Assembly: GCA_029891385.1 (NCBI GenBank)
Contig: CM057232.1
Location: forward strand, 70,085,824-70,149,823
DNA length: 64,000 nucleotides
Source of the DNA: Erythroxylum novogranatense
Lineage: Eukaryota > Streptophyta > Magnoliopsida > Malpighiales > Erythroxylaceae
Direction: 5' to 3'
Shown here: positions 1 to 12,084 of the stretch, piece by piece
How positions within the stretch are numbered: the stretch's first letter is position 1
Layout: each line of letters begins with the position of its first letter
The notes under the pieces: model-generated
The model's input: the letters and a program-made list of their open reading frames with translations, nothing else
The model's database searches: none
What the model was told of the DNA's origin: nothing
Position numbers and translations under genes: made by a program

Positions 1-364
1 GTGAGCTCGCCCTTGCCCTCACTAGACGCCCCATTCGGTTAGTTTGCTTTTATTTATTTGTATTAATAAAGTAAATTTTCTTCTTAATATTTTAAATTTA
101 TAAATGTTAATTATTTTATTTATATGATTATTATGATTAGGTTTGTAGTTCATTTATTACTTATGATAAATAAATGTATTATTTGAAATAAAAATGTCTA
201 TTATTAAGATGTGAGAGAAATTAAATAGTACTTCCGAAGTAAAATTATAAACATGCATACAAAGTCAACAATGACGTTTATTTTGAATAATTAAAATCTA
301 TCTAAAATGACTTTTATTTTGGATAGGGTGAGTAGTTAATAACATTATTTTTAGTCGAGTAAAC

Positions 365-536
365 GTATTATATGGAATAATTGAATTCAATTATAATCTT
401 ATTGAATTTGTTCCAAACAATGTAATTGAATTCAATTATAATATTTCGAATTTGTTCTAAATAGTGTAAATTGAATTCAATTCAATCTCATTAATGTAAT
501 TGAATTCAATTCGTTAATGAATTCAATTCGAAAATT
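365..536. repeat. Palindromic ATTGAATTCAATT repeat cluster
   Basis: The palindrome TTGAATTCAA, or close variants, occurs about five times in 170 bp. The copies are separated by related text such as AATTTGTTCCAAACA and AATTTGTTCTAAATA. It may be part of an old MITE, since the right edge reads TTTTCAAACAGCC, but I found no convincing target duplication. Confidence 0.5.
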
Positions 537-639
537 TTCAAACAGCCTGTAAGATGTATGACAATGGATGCTAATTGAAACTTAACATTAATGCTTTGAG
601 TCATATAACAACATTATATACAAATTCAAAAATCGCTTC

Positions 640-765
640 ATAAATTGTATGTTAATGTTCACCTTTAGACAATCCATTAACACATAATACAATACAACAA
701 ATTATGGTTTTCATAAATTATATACTAATGTTTACCTTTGGGCAATCCATTAATATATCATACAA
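640..765. repeat. Diverged tandem duplication, ~72 bp period
   Basis: Two adjacent units share CATAAATT-TAT-TAATGTT, CACCTTT/TACCTTT and CAATCCATTAA in the same order. They differ by scattered substitutions, so the duplication is old. No function is apparent. Confidence 0.6.
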
Positions 766-2191
766 CATATAATAATGCAAATATGTACATATTTGGCAAT
801 CACATATACACTAACTAGAAATATTTATTATTTTGAATATCTAAATATAACTAGTTGTGTATTTCCATTGCCTACATTCATTCTCATTAATTATAAAATA
901 AGCAAACCATCCTTGCGATTTCAAAAATTTTCTATAATAGTGGGTTTCAATTTACCTATAAAATTACAATTAATTAGCATAAAATTATAAGTGACTGAAA
1001 TTTAAAAATAATAATTGCTAACGACGTTGAAAATTTCAAAGCTTTCTCCGGTTGTTATCTTGGACATTGATTGAATGCCCATTGTTGGGATATTGGCATC
1101 GGCGCTAGCCACGTTGCTAGCAATGGGACTTAAATCCCAACTTTGTTTGAATGTGTTTTTTCTTCTTTTAATTCCATACAAATATGAATTTAACCTTCAA
1201 AATCATCAAATTTATGAAAACAAAAATTAGTTAAAATTTTAGATTAAGATTAGTAAGATTCTCTTAATTATAAGAAGTCTTCATTAGAGGAGAACTATGA
1301 ATTTCTTATAACTATGCTTTGATACTATATATAAGCTTAATTTTCAGTAAATATAACAGAATTTAGAAATTCATGAAAGTCACAAATATTCAATAATAAT
1401 AATAATTTTATTATAATACAAAGTAAGAGCTTATGAATACTTTTCAATCTCTCTTGCTTTGAACTTTCTATCTCACTTTATTTTGCAATAATGTTGTGTG
1501 AGAAGACAAAACTTATTATTAGGCAAAGATAGAACCCTAATCTCTTTAATAAATTGACAATCATCAGTTAGTTTTAAAATTCCCTATCATAATGAGCCAA
1601 ATGCTCAAAGGTCCATTTATTAAATTATTGAGTCATTTGGAGGAATTATTTCTAGCATAAAGAGGGATACACATCACGTGCAATATCATGTTAATTGCTG
1701 GATTTGCTGGCTTTTAGGGAAGTTTTTGGTAAATCATGATTGCAATGCAAGGGATAAAGCAACATCCTATAAAGAAGTGAACACTATTATTAAAAGGAAC
1801 ATACCCCATTTTGCCTTTGCCATGAAAGTGTACGGCCTACTCCTTTCTCAACCCAGAAGTTCGATTACGTTCTGGTATTATGACAGTACTAGAGTTAACA
1901 TCAAAAACCAGGCCCAACCATACATGACCGCCAATCAGGCATTGCACACACACTAAAACATAAATAAAAGCACACAATATTTAATGATAACTACCATTCT
2001 TGGTCCATGAAAGTGCTGGGACTGCACTTTACTCTTTATTTGCTAAAATATCTTCCGCATTAGGTTTTGCGTGGCTAGCTAGTGATCACTATCGCCAGAG
2101 AGAAATAACTATTTGATTATCAATATTAGGCAAATGATGTCAGAATCTTGTGTACAATATTTTAATATTAAAATTGAAATGATGATAGAAT

Positions 2192-2203
2192 CTTGCGTAC
2201 ATT
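2192..2203. repeat. Target-site duplication of the LINE, 3' side
   Basis: CTTGCGTACATT, identical to 8098-8109. It directly adjoins the A-rich tail of the minus-strand LINE. Confidence 0.9.
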
Positions 2204-2232
2204 TTTTGTTTTTGATCCGAAAGGAAAGTACA

Positions 2233-5200
2233 TTAACTGGAAGTAACTAATCGGGGAAATGATACCCCCGAAATATCCTCTAGGAGAATAGACAGGCAAC
2301 CCACAGGCGGGTTCTGAAATTTGTGGATGCCAAGTTCCAGAGAAATGACATAGTTAGCTAGCCAATCCGCAGCCCTATTAGCCTGTCGGTAGACATGTCT
2401 TACTTTGACGACCCAATCTCTAGCTATTAAGTTTTGAATCCCCAGAGTGAGGGAGTTAAAGCGGATGGAATGGGTCGCAGGTGATGAGACAACGTTGAAA
2501 ATGATCAAGGAGTCCACTTCTAGTTCCACTCGTCGGTATCCAAGATTCCAGGCTAATTGTAGCCCGGTGAGGACCCCCCATAATTCAGCAGAAACGATAG
2601 TGCAATGCTCAATATTATGGGCGAATCCTCCTAACCAAGAACCCAAATTGTCTTGAAGAATTCCCCCGGCTGATGCCCACGATGATGCCACTTTATAAGC
2701 ACCATCCGTATTGACTCTTACCCAAATAGGTGGAGGATTGTGCCAACCCACAAGGGTCTCTACCCTCGTCTGTGGACGTGACAATGCTCTGTCAACTATT
2801 TCTGTGGCTTGTGTTAAGGACCGCACATATTCTAAGACAAACTGCTGGGGGTTAATAGGCCAAGAGAAATGGGTGTCAAAGATAGATTTATTCCTCCAAT
2901 ACAATAAAAACCAACAAGCCGTACCAAAAACTAATGACCACCGAAACCCATGGACTGGCGTGTGTTGGATTAAATTGCTTGATATCCAACTAATGGTGGT
3001 TGCTCCAAAAAATTCGTCTATGTTGGCAAAGGGGTACAACTGTCGCCATCCATCGCGGACAACGTGCAAAATTGTTTCTGGTTCGCCACAACCCTGACAT
3101 GCGGGATCGGTGGTAAAATTTCTGATGTGTCGGTATTGATTCGTGAGAAGACGACCACGAGTCATAAGCCATAGAAATGTTTTGATACGTGGCGGCCCCT
3201 CCCATTTCCAAAGTGTGGACCAGACATTATTGCTACCAGTGTCTTGTTGGCCATCAATTAAGCGATAAGCGGACTTGGTAGAAAACATTCCATTCTGTGA
3301 AGCTCCCTAAATTAACCGATCAGGGCCCAACATAGGGCTAGGAGGTAGTGTACCTGCTATGGCCATGCATGTCGACAGTGGGAGAAGCGATTGGAATAAT
3401 TGCCAGTTCCATGCACCATTGATATTTACAAAAGAATTGACCGAAAGGTTGGCTAGAGGTACCGGGATAGGTTGAGTTGCGCTATGACGCAAAGGTCCAA
3501 TACCATGTACCCATGTATCCTCCCAGAACTTAGTAGTGGCACTATTGCCCACCACCCATTTAATTCCTCGGAGAACATAACCCCATACCGAAGCTATCCC
3601 TCGCCAGACTATGGAGCTACCCACGGTGGAGATGGAACTAGGTAATTGGCTGCGGTCAAACTTATATTTGGCACTTAGGACTCGAACCCAAAACGCATTA
3701 GGTTTGGTGAGCAGTGTCCATCCGAGTTTCATCAGTAAAGCATCGTTAGAAACTCTAAGTTTCTACAATCCCAAGCCGCCCGACAATTTAGGCTTACACA
3801 CCTGATCCCAACTGACTAGTCATGTCTTAGCTTGATCCTCAATACCGCCCCACAAGAACCTACGAATAATTTGCTCCATGTCGTCGCATAATTGGCTAGG
3901 GACGCATACTGTTTGCATCGTGTAAATGGGTAGAGCTGAGAGGACCGATTGGATTAAAGTAACCCTACCGGCCATCGAAAGGTGTCTACCATTCCATCCA
4001 CTTAACCGCCTCTGCATATTGTCGAGGAGGTATTGGTAGGTCCGTTTAGAGCTGCGCTCATGGATAATTGGAACCCCGAGATATTTACCCAGATCATATG
4101 TACGCTGAAAACCCAACCTGTGACCTATGGCACGAGCTAAGGAGCGTGAAATATTGCTCGAATAAAAACACCTCGTCTTGGCCTGACTAACTTTTTGTCC
4201 TGACATCTTGCAAAAATTGTGAAGGATGTCGTGAATGTACAACACCTGATCATTTTGACACTTAGCGAATAAGATTAGATCATCTGCGAAGAAAAGATGT
4301 GATAATTTGGGACCGTTTCTGCTCAATGTGATAGGTTGCCAAATGCCCTCCTCTACCGCAGTATTGATCATATGAACCAGCCTCTCCAGACATAGAACAA
4401 ATATATATGGCGAAAGCAGATCTCCTTGGCGGATTCCCCGGGTAGGTTTAAAGGACTCTGATAATTCACCCTCCCAATTAACTTGCATGGATACCGTGGT
4501 GATACATTTTAGAATGATACAGATGAGTGATTCAGGTAAACCCACTAGTTCAAGTGTCTCCTGGATAAACCTCTAGCTTAGACGGTCATATGCTTTTTCA
4601 AGATCGACTTTAATGGCAATGTGTCCGGATGCACCTTTCTTTTTTCGCATAGAGTGTATCACTTCCTGTGCGAGGATGATGTTATCCGTGATGTGTCTAT
4701 TAGGAACAAAACTACTTTGATTGGGGCCAATAATATCAGGTAGATACAGTTGAATTCTGCGGACAACTATCTTGGCGATGGTTTTATATATCACAGAACA
4801 GAGACTAATGGGACGGAATTGTGTAATGGACGTAGGCGATGGGAGTTTCGGAAGTAAAACTATGATAGTTTTGTTAAACTCCACGTCCCAGGCGTCCAAG
4901 TTGAAAACACTCTGGATGAAATTGACTATTGAAGGCCCCACGGTATCCCATTGCTTTTGAAAAAAGATGGCATGAAAACCATCAACTCCAGGAGCTTTAT
5001 TGGCTTCGATATCAAAGATGGCCTTTTCACTTCATCTCTGGATGGAGCACGATACTTAATCGAAAGGAAGAACAAAGGCGTGAAACTTTCCTCTGAAAAG
5101 CACTCCATCCTCGTGGCTCTCCTTATCCGTGTACAATTGTTCCATGTAATCTTTAGCCAGCCTCCGCAACCCTGCCGTATCTGAGATTATATGGCCCTCT

Positions 5201-6318
5201 GTATCCCTTAAAGCAGTAACTTTAATGTGTCGCCTTTTGGCTGTGGTAGTGGCATGATAATACGTAGTGTTTTGGTCTCCTTGTTTCAGCCATTTGGATC
5301 TCGATTGTTGATGGCGAAATAATTCTTCTTCGCACAAAACTTGTTCAAGTTCTCGTCTTAGGAATACCTCCAATTGTTGCAGAGAATCTGATTGGCGTAC
5401 TTCAATGGCCCGTTGTATACCTGCTAAACGGGATAACAGTTTACGTTTGTGGAGGAATATATTCCCAAATTCCTCTCTATTCCAATTTCGTAGATGCCCC
5501 TAAAATCTGCGCAAGGAACCACCGAAATCATTTTGATCCACTGCCCAGTAAGTTTGTGTGACTGAATTGAAATTTTCATTGGCTAACCAGGCGGCTTGAA
5601 AGCGGAACGGGGGCACAGAGTTGGTGCGAGGGTGCTGTTGGCCAAAGCTGATTAGAAGAGGTCGGTGATCCGATTTTAGGAAAGGTAAGTGATGAACTGC
5701 GGTATTGGGAAATAAGGTCTGCCATGCAGTGGAACTAAAAGCACGATCCAGTCTAGCAAACAAGTTCCCCCTCCTCCACGTAAATCTCGAACCTGAATAA
5801 CCAAGATCCATCAATTGACATCTGGATATGCATTTTTGAAAACCTTTGGTTACCAGATTCCTCGTGGTCGAACCTCCGCGACGGTCCCCTGCTTCTAATT
5901 TGGCGTTGAAATCTCCACCAATTAACCACGCCCCATCGGTGGCTTGCTTAATTTTTGTTAGTCCCTGCTAGAGGTATTTTTGAAAAGTGTAACGTGGACT
6001 GCCATATATGGCCGTAAACAAAACTGTATTTCCATTGAGGTTCACAGAAATGTGTATAAATTATCTGTTAGCTACGAGTACTTGTGCAGCGACTGACTCC
6101 CTCCATAGCACCCATATTCCACCTGAGAATCCTTCCGCTTCTACCCGGAACGAGTTCTTGAACCCCAAGGTTCGAATGACTTTATCAGCACGTCTTCCAC
6201 TGATTCTCGTTTCCATAAGAACCACCAAGAAAGGGTTGTGGATTCGGACAAAATGTAGTCAAACTGGTTTGAGGGCTTTCCCACCCTCACCTTGACAGTT
6301 TAAAAAGATTATGGACAT
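2233..6318 (-). pseudogene. LINE ORF2: AP endonuclease, reverse transcriptase, zf-RVT and RNase H
   Basis: ORF2 starts at 6318 (MSIIFLNCQGEG, the usual endonuclease opening) and keeps one register for 1,362 codons to 2233. Domains in order are the endonuclease (GGDFNA near 5920; SDHRP near 5670), reverse transcriptase (KAPGVDGF near 4990, FRPISLCSVIYK near 4800, active site FADDLILFA near 4285), zf-RVT (cysteine cluster near 3090) and RNase H (NTDGAYK near 2710, LEVDS near 2515, ending with ANRAADWLAN near 2360). Ten stop codons interrupt it, beginning at 6261, 6063, 5970, 5502, 5058, 5034, 4575, 3822, 3765 and 3309 on the minus strand. No frameshift is needed anywhere. Several stops replace a conserved Trp (TGG to TAG), for example after YDRLS at 4575. 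Confidence 0.93.
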
Positions 6319-6472
6319 AATATATAAGCTAGAAAAGGTTCCACCTTACTTAGACAGAGGTGGGCCTGTCGTCATTCACAATACCATCCGGGATATCCTT
6401 CTCCATGTGCATTGGAGATGAGACCAGCTGAGATTCGACCACCATGTCGACTGCGTCTAGCCCATCGGTATC

Positions 6473-7074
6473 TCAGCAGGGATCTGGTGGTTTCGGCTGA
6501 AGGTTAGTAGGGTGTGTGTGTGGAGTTTGTGGGAAATGTCCTGTGCCTCCCCCCAGTACCATCGCAGTAGCCTCACACTCCATAACATCGTCTTCAGGTA
6601 GCTTGTAGGAGGGATCTTGATAAACAAGGTCGGTGTGAGAGCTAATGTTTATGGCTACATGGTTACGTTCATGACGTGAAGGAATACTTTTTGCATGCAT
6701 GGGGTGCTGTGGAGGTCGGCTGACGTCAGAAGCGTCAGGGGTGAGACGTGTGGCTTGGGGTGGATGCTCCTGTTGGGCGGCCTCCTTTCCTTTGGAGAAA
6801 GATCATGTGGGGTTCCTATTTGCAATCTTGGGAACAGTCATGGGGGACGATTTCCTCTTGTCCATGTTAGATTTGGCAACTTGTGCCTGCCTATCGATCT
6901 CTTTATGGTTAGTGTTATCATGTTCAGAAGATTTGTCATTATTGACATCGATATGCTCTTTGCCCGAGAGCATGGAAAATCAAGATCCACTGGGTCCTAT
7001 AATCTCAGCCTCAATGTTGCGGTGTCTTTCCTGTTGTTGTGGCTGTGCTGTCCTTTTCTACCGCGTCTCGGCAC
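6473..7074 (-). pseudogene. Probable decayed C-terminus of LINE ORF1
   Basis: This lies between the premature ORF1 stop and the ORF2 start. A 75-codon open stretch (6700-6473) is in a different frame from ORF1, so at least one frameshift would be needed to join them. It is low-complexity, rich in Pro and His, with no domain I recognise. It is assigned to ORF1 by position only. Confidence 0.4.
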
Positions 7075-8067
7075 TTAGACCCAAGGTCCATACACTGGGG
7101 ATTGAGCTTCCCCTGCTCCCTGTGTGTTACGTGAGTCGGCGGTGGTTCTGTGCTGGGCATCGCATGAGTTCTCTGTTGGGTCGTGAGTCTTATGGGTTCT
7201 GTGAGGACAAATCTCTACGCCATGGCCAACCCTCCCACATTCAAAGCAAATCTGCGGTAATCCTTCGTAAGTTACTTTAATAGTTTCTCCTTCTAGCTCA
7301 ACTATGGGTATGACTGGCGCCGTTAGATCTATCTCTACTGCCACTCTTGCAAATCTCCCCCTTTGTGATTGTTGTGTATTTGTATCAATCTTTACAGTTC
7401 GTCCAAGTAAACTTCCCATAGCTTGTAGGATACCAGGGTGGTACCTTGAGACTGGAAGGTCGGGAAAGCATACCCAGACCACAGCTTTCTCCACTTTGCC
7501 CTGGGAAGGTCGGAAGGTGGGGGTCCATGGCTGCACAGCTAGCGCATGCCCAAAGATTACCCATGGACCTTTGGTAAGAGCTGTAAGATAATAGTCGGTG
7601 TTCAGCAGATTGACTAGGAAAAAATCATTTTCCAGGTCGATCACCTTCAAAGACCCCGACAGATTCCACATGGAAATCAGACGATTCTTCAACAGGCGAT
7701 ATCCTATGCGTCTCCCTAAAAGCTTAACCATAACTGCTTTTTCCCATAACTTGTCCAGAAGGTTTTTGAATGGTTCAGAGAGTTCAATAGCGTGCCCACA
7801 GGACCCAGAAACGAAGGTAATATCTCCCTCTTCTACCTCCGGTAGAACCTCTTCTACCTCCGGTAGAACCTCTTCTGGCCAAGCTAACTCCTCATTTTCT
7901 GGGTCAGGATGTTGTCCGGTGACAACGTCACTGTAGCTCTTTTGTTGTCGCATGGGTGGTGGGTTCTCAGCTCTATCCCGGAGACGCACCTTCTTTGCAG
8001 TATGTCCATCGATGGCTGTGTGTGAGGATTCACCTCTCTCAGCCTCCGATCTCTTCGAGCTATCCAT
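7075..8067 (-). CDS. LINE ORF1 protein: DUF4283-like domain plus CCHC zinc knuckle, truncated
   Basis: I place the start at the Met at 8067 (MDSSKRSE). The upstream Met at 8142 lies outside the element, beyond the target duplication. The frame is 330 codons. The N-terminal third is charged and has a short repeat (EVLPEVE twice). The middle, from about residue 85 to 240, resembles the DUF4283 domain of plant LINE ORF1 proteins (LENDFFLVNL, GPWVIFGHALAVQPW, PDLPVSRYH). A zinc knuckle follows with the pattern C-x2-C-x4-H-x4-C (CFECGRVGHGVEIC). In this family the protein binds element RNA. The frame stops at YGPWV, where relatives usually continue; degraded text that could be the lost C-terminus lies at 6473-7074. 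Confidence 0.85.
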   Translation of the reverse strand: MDSSKRSEAERGESSHTAIDGHTAKKVRLRDRAENPPPMRQQKSYSDVVTGQHPDPENEELAWPEEVLPEVEEVLPEVEEGDITFVSGSCGHAIELSEPFKNLLDKLWEKAVMVKLLGRRIGYRLLKNRLISMWNLSGSLKVIDLENDFFLVNLLNTDYYLTALTKGPWVIFGHALAVQPWTPTFRPSQGKVEKAVVWVCFPDLPVSRYHPGILQAMGSLLGRTVKIDTNTQQSQRGRFARVAVEIDLTAPVIPIVELEGETIKVTYEGLPQICFECGRVGHGVEICPHRTHKTHDPTENSCDAQHRTTADSRNTQGAGEAQSPVYGPWV

Positions 8068-8097
8068 CTTTTCTCTCTTCTCTTCCTCCTCTTTTTC

Positions 8098-8109
8098 CTT
8101 GCGTACATT
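8098..8109. repeat. Target-site duplication of the LINE, 5' side
   Basis: CTTGCGTACATT, identical to 2192-2203. It adjoins the 5' end of the LINE; the ORF1 start at 8067 lies about 30 nt inside the element. Confidence 0.9.
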
Positions 8110-8179
8110 ATTTTGATATAAAGAAGAGCATATATAAATCAAATCCTAATTGTAAATTAAGAGGTTAATTGAAGAATGA

Positions 8180-8760
8180 GGTGCGAGGGCCGTATGGTAT
8201 GTCGTTTACCCTTATCTTATCATGTCAGACTTTTCTAATGCTAGCCACTGCGACCGTGAGGGCCAACTCTAACATATCTTTCTTGATCACCTCCCTCCAG
8301 TTCTTGTAAGGCCTCCCTTTTCTCCTCTCGTAGTTACTAAGGTTTATTCTCTCGTTACGTCATACCGGAGCATCAGAGGGCATCTTCTTTTCTCTCTTAA
8401 CTTGTCAGCAATATTAACCACCTGTAGCCTGTCTCTCACTATCCTATTTTGCACCCTTTCTCTTTTGGTAATATCATACATCCATCTAAGCATCCACATT
8501 TTTGCTACCAACAACTGTCGTGTATGTCTACGCTTAGTAGGCCAGCACTCTGCACCATATAACATGGTTGGTCGAATCACCATTCTGTAAAACTTCCCTT
8601 TGAGTTTTACAAGGACCTTTTTATCACAGAGAACACCTTATGCACTCCGTCATTTGACTCACCCAGATCTAATACGATGTACTATATTGTTATTGATATT
8701 ACCATCTCTCTGAATGATGGATCTGAGGTATTTAAAGTGGATATTGTGTTAGATTTCAAA
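8180..8760 (-). pseudogene. RTE-type LINE reverse transcriptase tail, 5'-truncated
   Basis: The minus strand encodes the C-terminal end of an RTE-clade polyprotein. From about 8750 it reads HFKYLRSII, then KLKGKFYRMVIRPTMLYGAE (8620-8550), RQLLVAKMWMLRWM, and, after a frame break near 8343, GRPYKNWREVIKKDM and LELALTVAVASIRKV (to about 8215). These are hallmarks of plant RTE elements. In-frame stops and one frame change make it non-functional. The polymerase core lies upstream and is absent, as expected for a 5'-truncated LINE copy. It lies 70 bp from the L1-type LINE but is an unrelated insertion. Confidence 0.85.
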
Positions 8761-9899
8761 TCAAAGCAATTGTATGATAAATTTTAGAGAAAATTATGTG
8801 TTAGGTTGGCAAGAACTTGTTGATTTTTAAGAGTGTTAGCTTACGTTTGTTTTTACTTAAGACTTTGGTAAATTTTTATTCATAAATTAGTTGTTTAATA
8901 GTTAAAATAGTGTTCTAGGTGAATCCTTGAAGGGATTCAATTTAAAGGTGATTATAATTGTAGCTTCTGTTTACCTTAAAATAAGAGAGGAAATGAATTT
9001 AATTCCTTATTTTAAAATTTTCTTATCCAACTCTTATCTTTTAGTAAATCATATCTTATATATGATTTTCTAATAGTTGTGACACTTACAATTGTAACCT
9101 TTCATATTATTAACTTATTATGTTTTCTTATCCACTATCTCACACTCACATATAATGAAGTTAATTGAACGAAAAATTAATTCTACATTACTCATGCTTT
9201 TCTAATAGTCTATATGACCAATATACTACATGATCATATTGTCATGCATAATACGTGATCATATTGTCATACATCTATTAGGAATATATGATTTCTTGAC
9301 CTTAAGTGGATTTAGAATGCAATATCTTATATCATTTATTGCATCAATCATCGTCTCATTCTCATTATTTAAATATTATGTAGTCGTACTACCTTCTATA
9401 TATAAAGTGCCTTCTTTTTTTTAAGTCAGAAAATTTTACACAAATATAGAGATATGTACATCGTAGGAGGATAATATAGCCAAGTCTCTTAGAACTCTAA
9501 CCTACTCGGCAGAGTTAGAAGAAAAAAGTCCTTTGCTATACAAGGATTCAACAAAGAAACCTTGGGCTACAACATTACCTTATTCATAGCCTAAAAAATA
9601 TCAACTCTCCGACTCTCCACCAACCGTATAAAGTGCCATTTTCAATATATGTTAATGCAAGCATAGAATTAAAACAATGTTCCTTATTTCTCATTTCTTT
9701 GAATTAAATTAACTCACTTTTATAGAATGTTCATTATATCAAATCATTTACAATTATCTAGTAACATTCTAAGATATCAGTCATTAATTCAATTCTCTAT
9801 AATTAGAACCTAAGTAAAAAAATGTACTTTAAATTTGAGGTTCACATAGCCTCGAAGGATATTAAAACAATATAAGTTAAGAATAATACTTATATTGCA
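8761..9899. other. AT-rich spacer; no gene seen
   Basis: No convincing coding frame. It may include the decayed 3' LTR of the minus-strand copia remnant that begins to its right, but I found no partner sequence to prove that. Confidence 0.4.
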
Positions 9900-11670
9900 C
9901 TTATTGATCGAAAATGCACACATGGTGTGATTCATACGTTACAATATTGACTTTATTTTATTAGAGCGTACGTCTTTCCTCAAATACTGTATGATAGCTC
10001 ATGCATATCTAATTCCAAACTTGAGTTCATTTATTTATTTCTTAATCTACCCTTCAGAACTTATATCTAGCATATTAAGACAAATTGGGCGTCATATCTT
10101 TTCTTTAAGTTATGTAATTATGAATAACCTTTTACTCCTTTTAATATACTTCATGTTGACATAAGTGTTTTAAGCCTTGATATATCCTTTACAACCTAGA
10201 TAAATCATTTAAAATTCATCCCATCTCCATTCTTATTAAGTAATGGAGGTGATCACCCATGTGGGAAGACATCTTGTATCTATCCAACATATTATATCTA
10301 GAATTGAATGTTCAACACTCATTTAACACTTATTCAAGGACAAAAAGATTAATTCAAAATTAAGCATTCTCATATTTCTAGAATTGAATTTTATCTAAAA
10401 TTAATTATAGAAAATATGATTTAATTCTCATTAAACATACATTGCATCAAATATTTGATAACAAAAAATATCATCATTGATAATAATTATTATGAATAGT
10501 CACGATACATATCCATTTCTCTTCGTGTTATTATGTCCTTAATATAGTTACTTAATAACTATGTGTTTCATTTGATATTGACGTTTGAACTCTCAAGTAC
10601 TGTATTTCAATATAATTGTTCTTACATAATATGGTGAGCATAAGACTACTGATTGTTTCAAAATAAGAAACCATCTTTATCATTGATTTTTTTATGGAAA
10701 ATGTGGATTCTACATATTTCTTAGGTGATCACCTTTAACAATTGGAATCATAAAAGGGTTTACGATCTTGCATGCAAAATTGTTCAAGTATTTCATTGAT
10801 ATATGTAATTTATAACATTAAGAAAGCTCTAATGGAATGATACGTAGTGATTTTAACCACAAAGTTATATGCATCCTTAGCGATATTCTTCATTTTGACC
10901 ATTTTTGATAGCCAATTTGTTTACTCTTACGACAAACTACATATTATCGCTAGCTACCAAAACATATAATCCATATAAAACAATCAAATTACACATTTAT
11001 CTTTCATTCTTTTAAGATATCTAAGTGGTCATTTCTAATCATACTGAAATCATACTATATAATTATAATATTAATTTACTATACTGCCTACTTTGAGATT
11101 ATGTTAAACCATATATTGACTTGAACAATTTGAGCATGTAAGGCTCTTGACCTTTTTGATTGAAACCTGGTGGTTATACCATATAAATTCCTTCATCTAG
11201 TTCTTTATTTAAGAACATAGTCTTTACTTCCATTTGTCAAGATCCATTCCTACTATTAAGGGTAGAATCAATTAGCTTTTAGATAAATAGGGAGAGCTAT
11301 AAGGAGCTAAAACTCATCCTTCTAGTTTAAAGGGGATGTCGAGGACAATGAACATGCTTGGGAATTTTCTAATCTAGTATTATTGTTCTTAATCTCTTTT
11401 GAAATTGATCATATTAATTTTTGGTTAATTTTTTTGATTTATACATGAATGATTTAGATATCTCAAATAAATTATTTATACATAAACCCATTTCTAGAAT
11501 ATAGATTGCAATATGTAATCATTGTAACTTTGATCCACTTATGGTAAACTAATGGTTGTGCATCATTCGACATTAGGTATAACATAACATAATTTGAATG
11601 ACCCAAGCTTATGTGGATGTTACCTTGATAATATACAAAACCAAAAGATAGTTCTTTATTTGTCAAACAA
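9900..11670 (-). pseudogene. Highly decayed Ty1/copia pol
   Basis: On the minus strand, the stretch around 11233-11163 reads MEVKTMFLNKELDEGIYM, the conserved copia reverse-transcriptase motif (VKTAFLNG-L-E-IYM), followed by PPGFNQKGQEPYMLKL. Further along, around 10810-10740, YINEILEQFCMQD matches the copia block downstream of the active site. Stop codons and frameshifts are frequent and no frame is longer than 64 codons. The active-site YVDD is not recognisable. A 64-codon frame at 11472-11666 is probably the upstream protease or gag part, but this is uncertain. Confidence 0.6.
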
Positions 11671-11833
11671 AATTAATTAGATCTTGAAAATAACACTCCC
11701 ATTTAATTGAAACAGTAGACAAAACCTAGAATTGAAAAGTTAATAAAAAAACAAACAAAATCCTAAGATAAATTGCTAGCCTAGGCATAAAGTACTAATC
11801 AACTTATAATACATTGGTGACATCAATTTCTTT
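11671..11833. other. Short AT-rich flank left of element A
   Basis: Probably more of the decayed copia element. Nothing recognisable. Confidence 0.3.
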
Positions 11834-12084
11834 GGTAATGATAGATGTGAATTGCATTATATTTTAAGGTTTAATTTGATATGTAATTAATTGTTAATTC
11901 AATCGTTTAGTATATGTTTAGGTTAGAAATGTATTTATTTGTTAATTATTTGTTTTTAAGTGTTTTTATGGGTTAGTTTAAGTCTTTGAGCTTAATTATT
12001 ATGTTTTCGAAGTACCTTGATGTGTTTGTTAGTGTTTCAGGGTCAACATTGAAGAATAAAAAAATTTCAGAGATACTTGAGTCA

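Larger units (their letters stand above)
1..2191. other. AT-rich spacer without a recognisable gene
   Basis: This stretch is strongly AT-rich and contains only short open frames with no recognisable domain. Two local repeats stand out, a GAATTC-centred repeat near 365-536 and a ~72-bp tandem duplication near 640-765; both are listed separately. The right end (2132-2207) carries a diverged duplication of about 31 bp that includes the LINE target site. I see no coding signal, RNA gene or clear promoter. Confidence 0.6.
2204..8097 (-). mobile_element. Full-length L1-type LINE with RNase H domain (inactive)
   Basis: A non-LTR retrotransposon on the minus strand of about 5.9 kb. It has a purine-rich 5' end, ORF1 (8067-7075, nucleic-acid-binding protein), ORF2 (6318-2233, endonuclease, reverse transcriptase, RNase H) and an A-rich 3' tail next to 2204. 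The 12-bp sequence CTTGCGTACATT lies on both sides (2192-2203 and 8098-8109), which fixes both ends and shows a target-primed insertion that is not 5'-truncated. Most plant LINE copies are 5'-truncated, so a complete copy is notable. ORF2 has ten internal stop codons and ORF1 ends early, so it cannot move by itself. Confidence 0.93.

Noticed and set aside
1678..1956. A 92-codon plus-strand open frame that could be a small gene
   Set aside because: No recognisable domain and no promoter or splice context. Frames of this size are expected by chance here.
6008..7936. Several plus-strand open frames (6008-6295, 6695-7280, 7304-7591, 7598-7936)
   Set aside because: They lie antisense to the LINE ORF1 and ORF2, whose minus-strand reading gives clear domains. 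They are shadows of that coding sequence.
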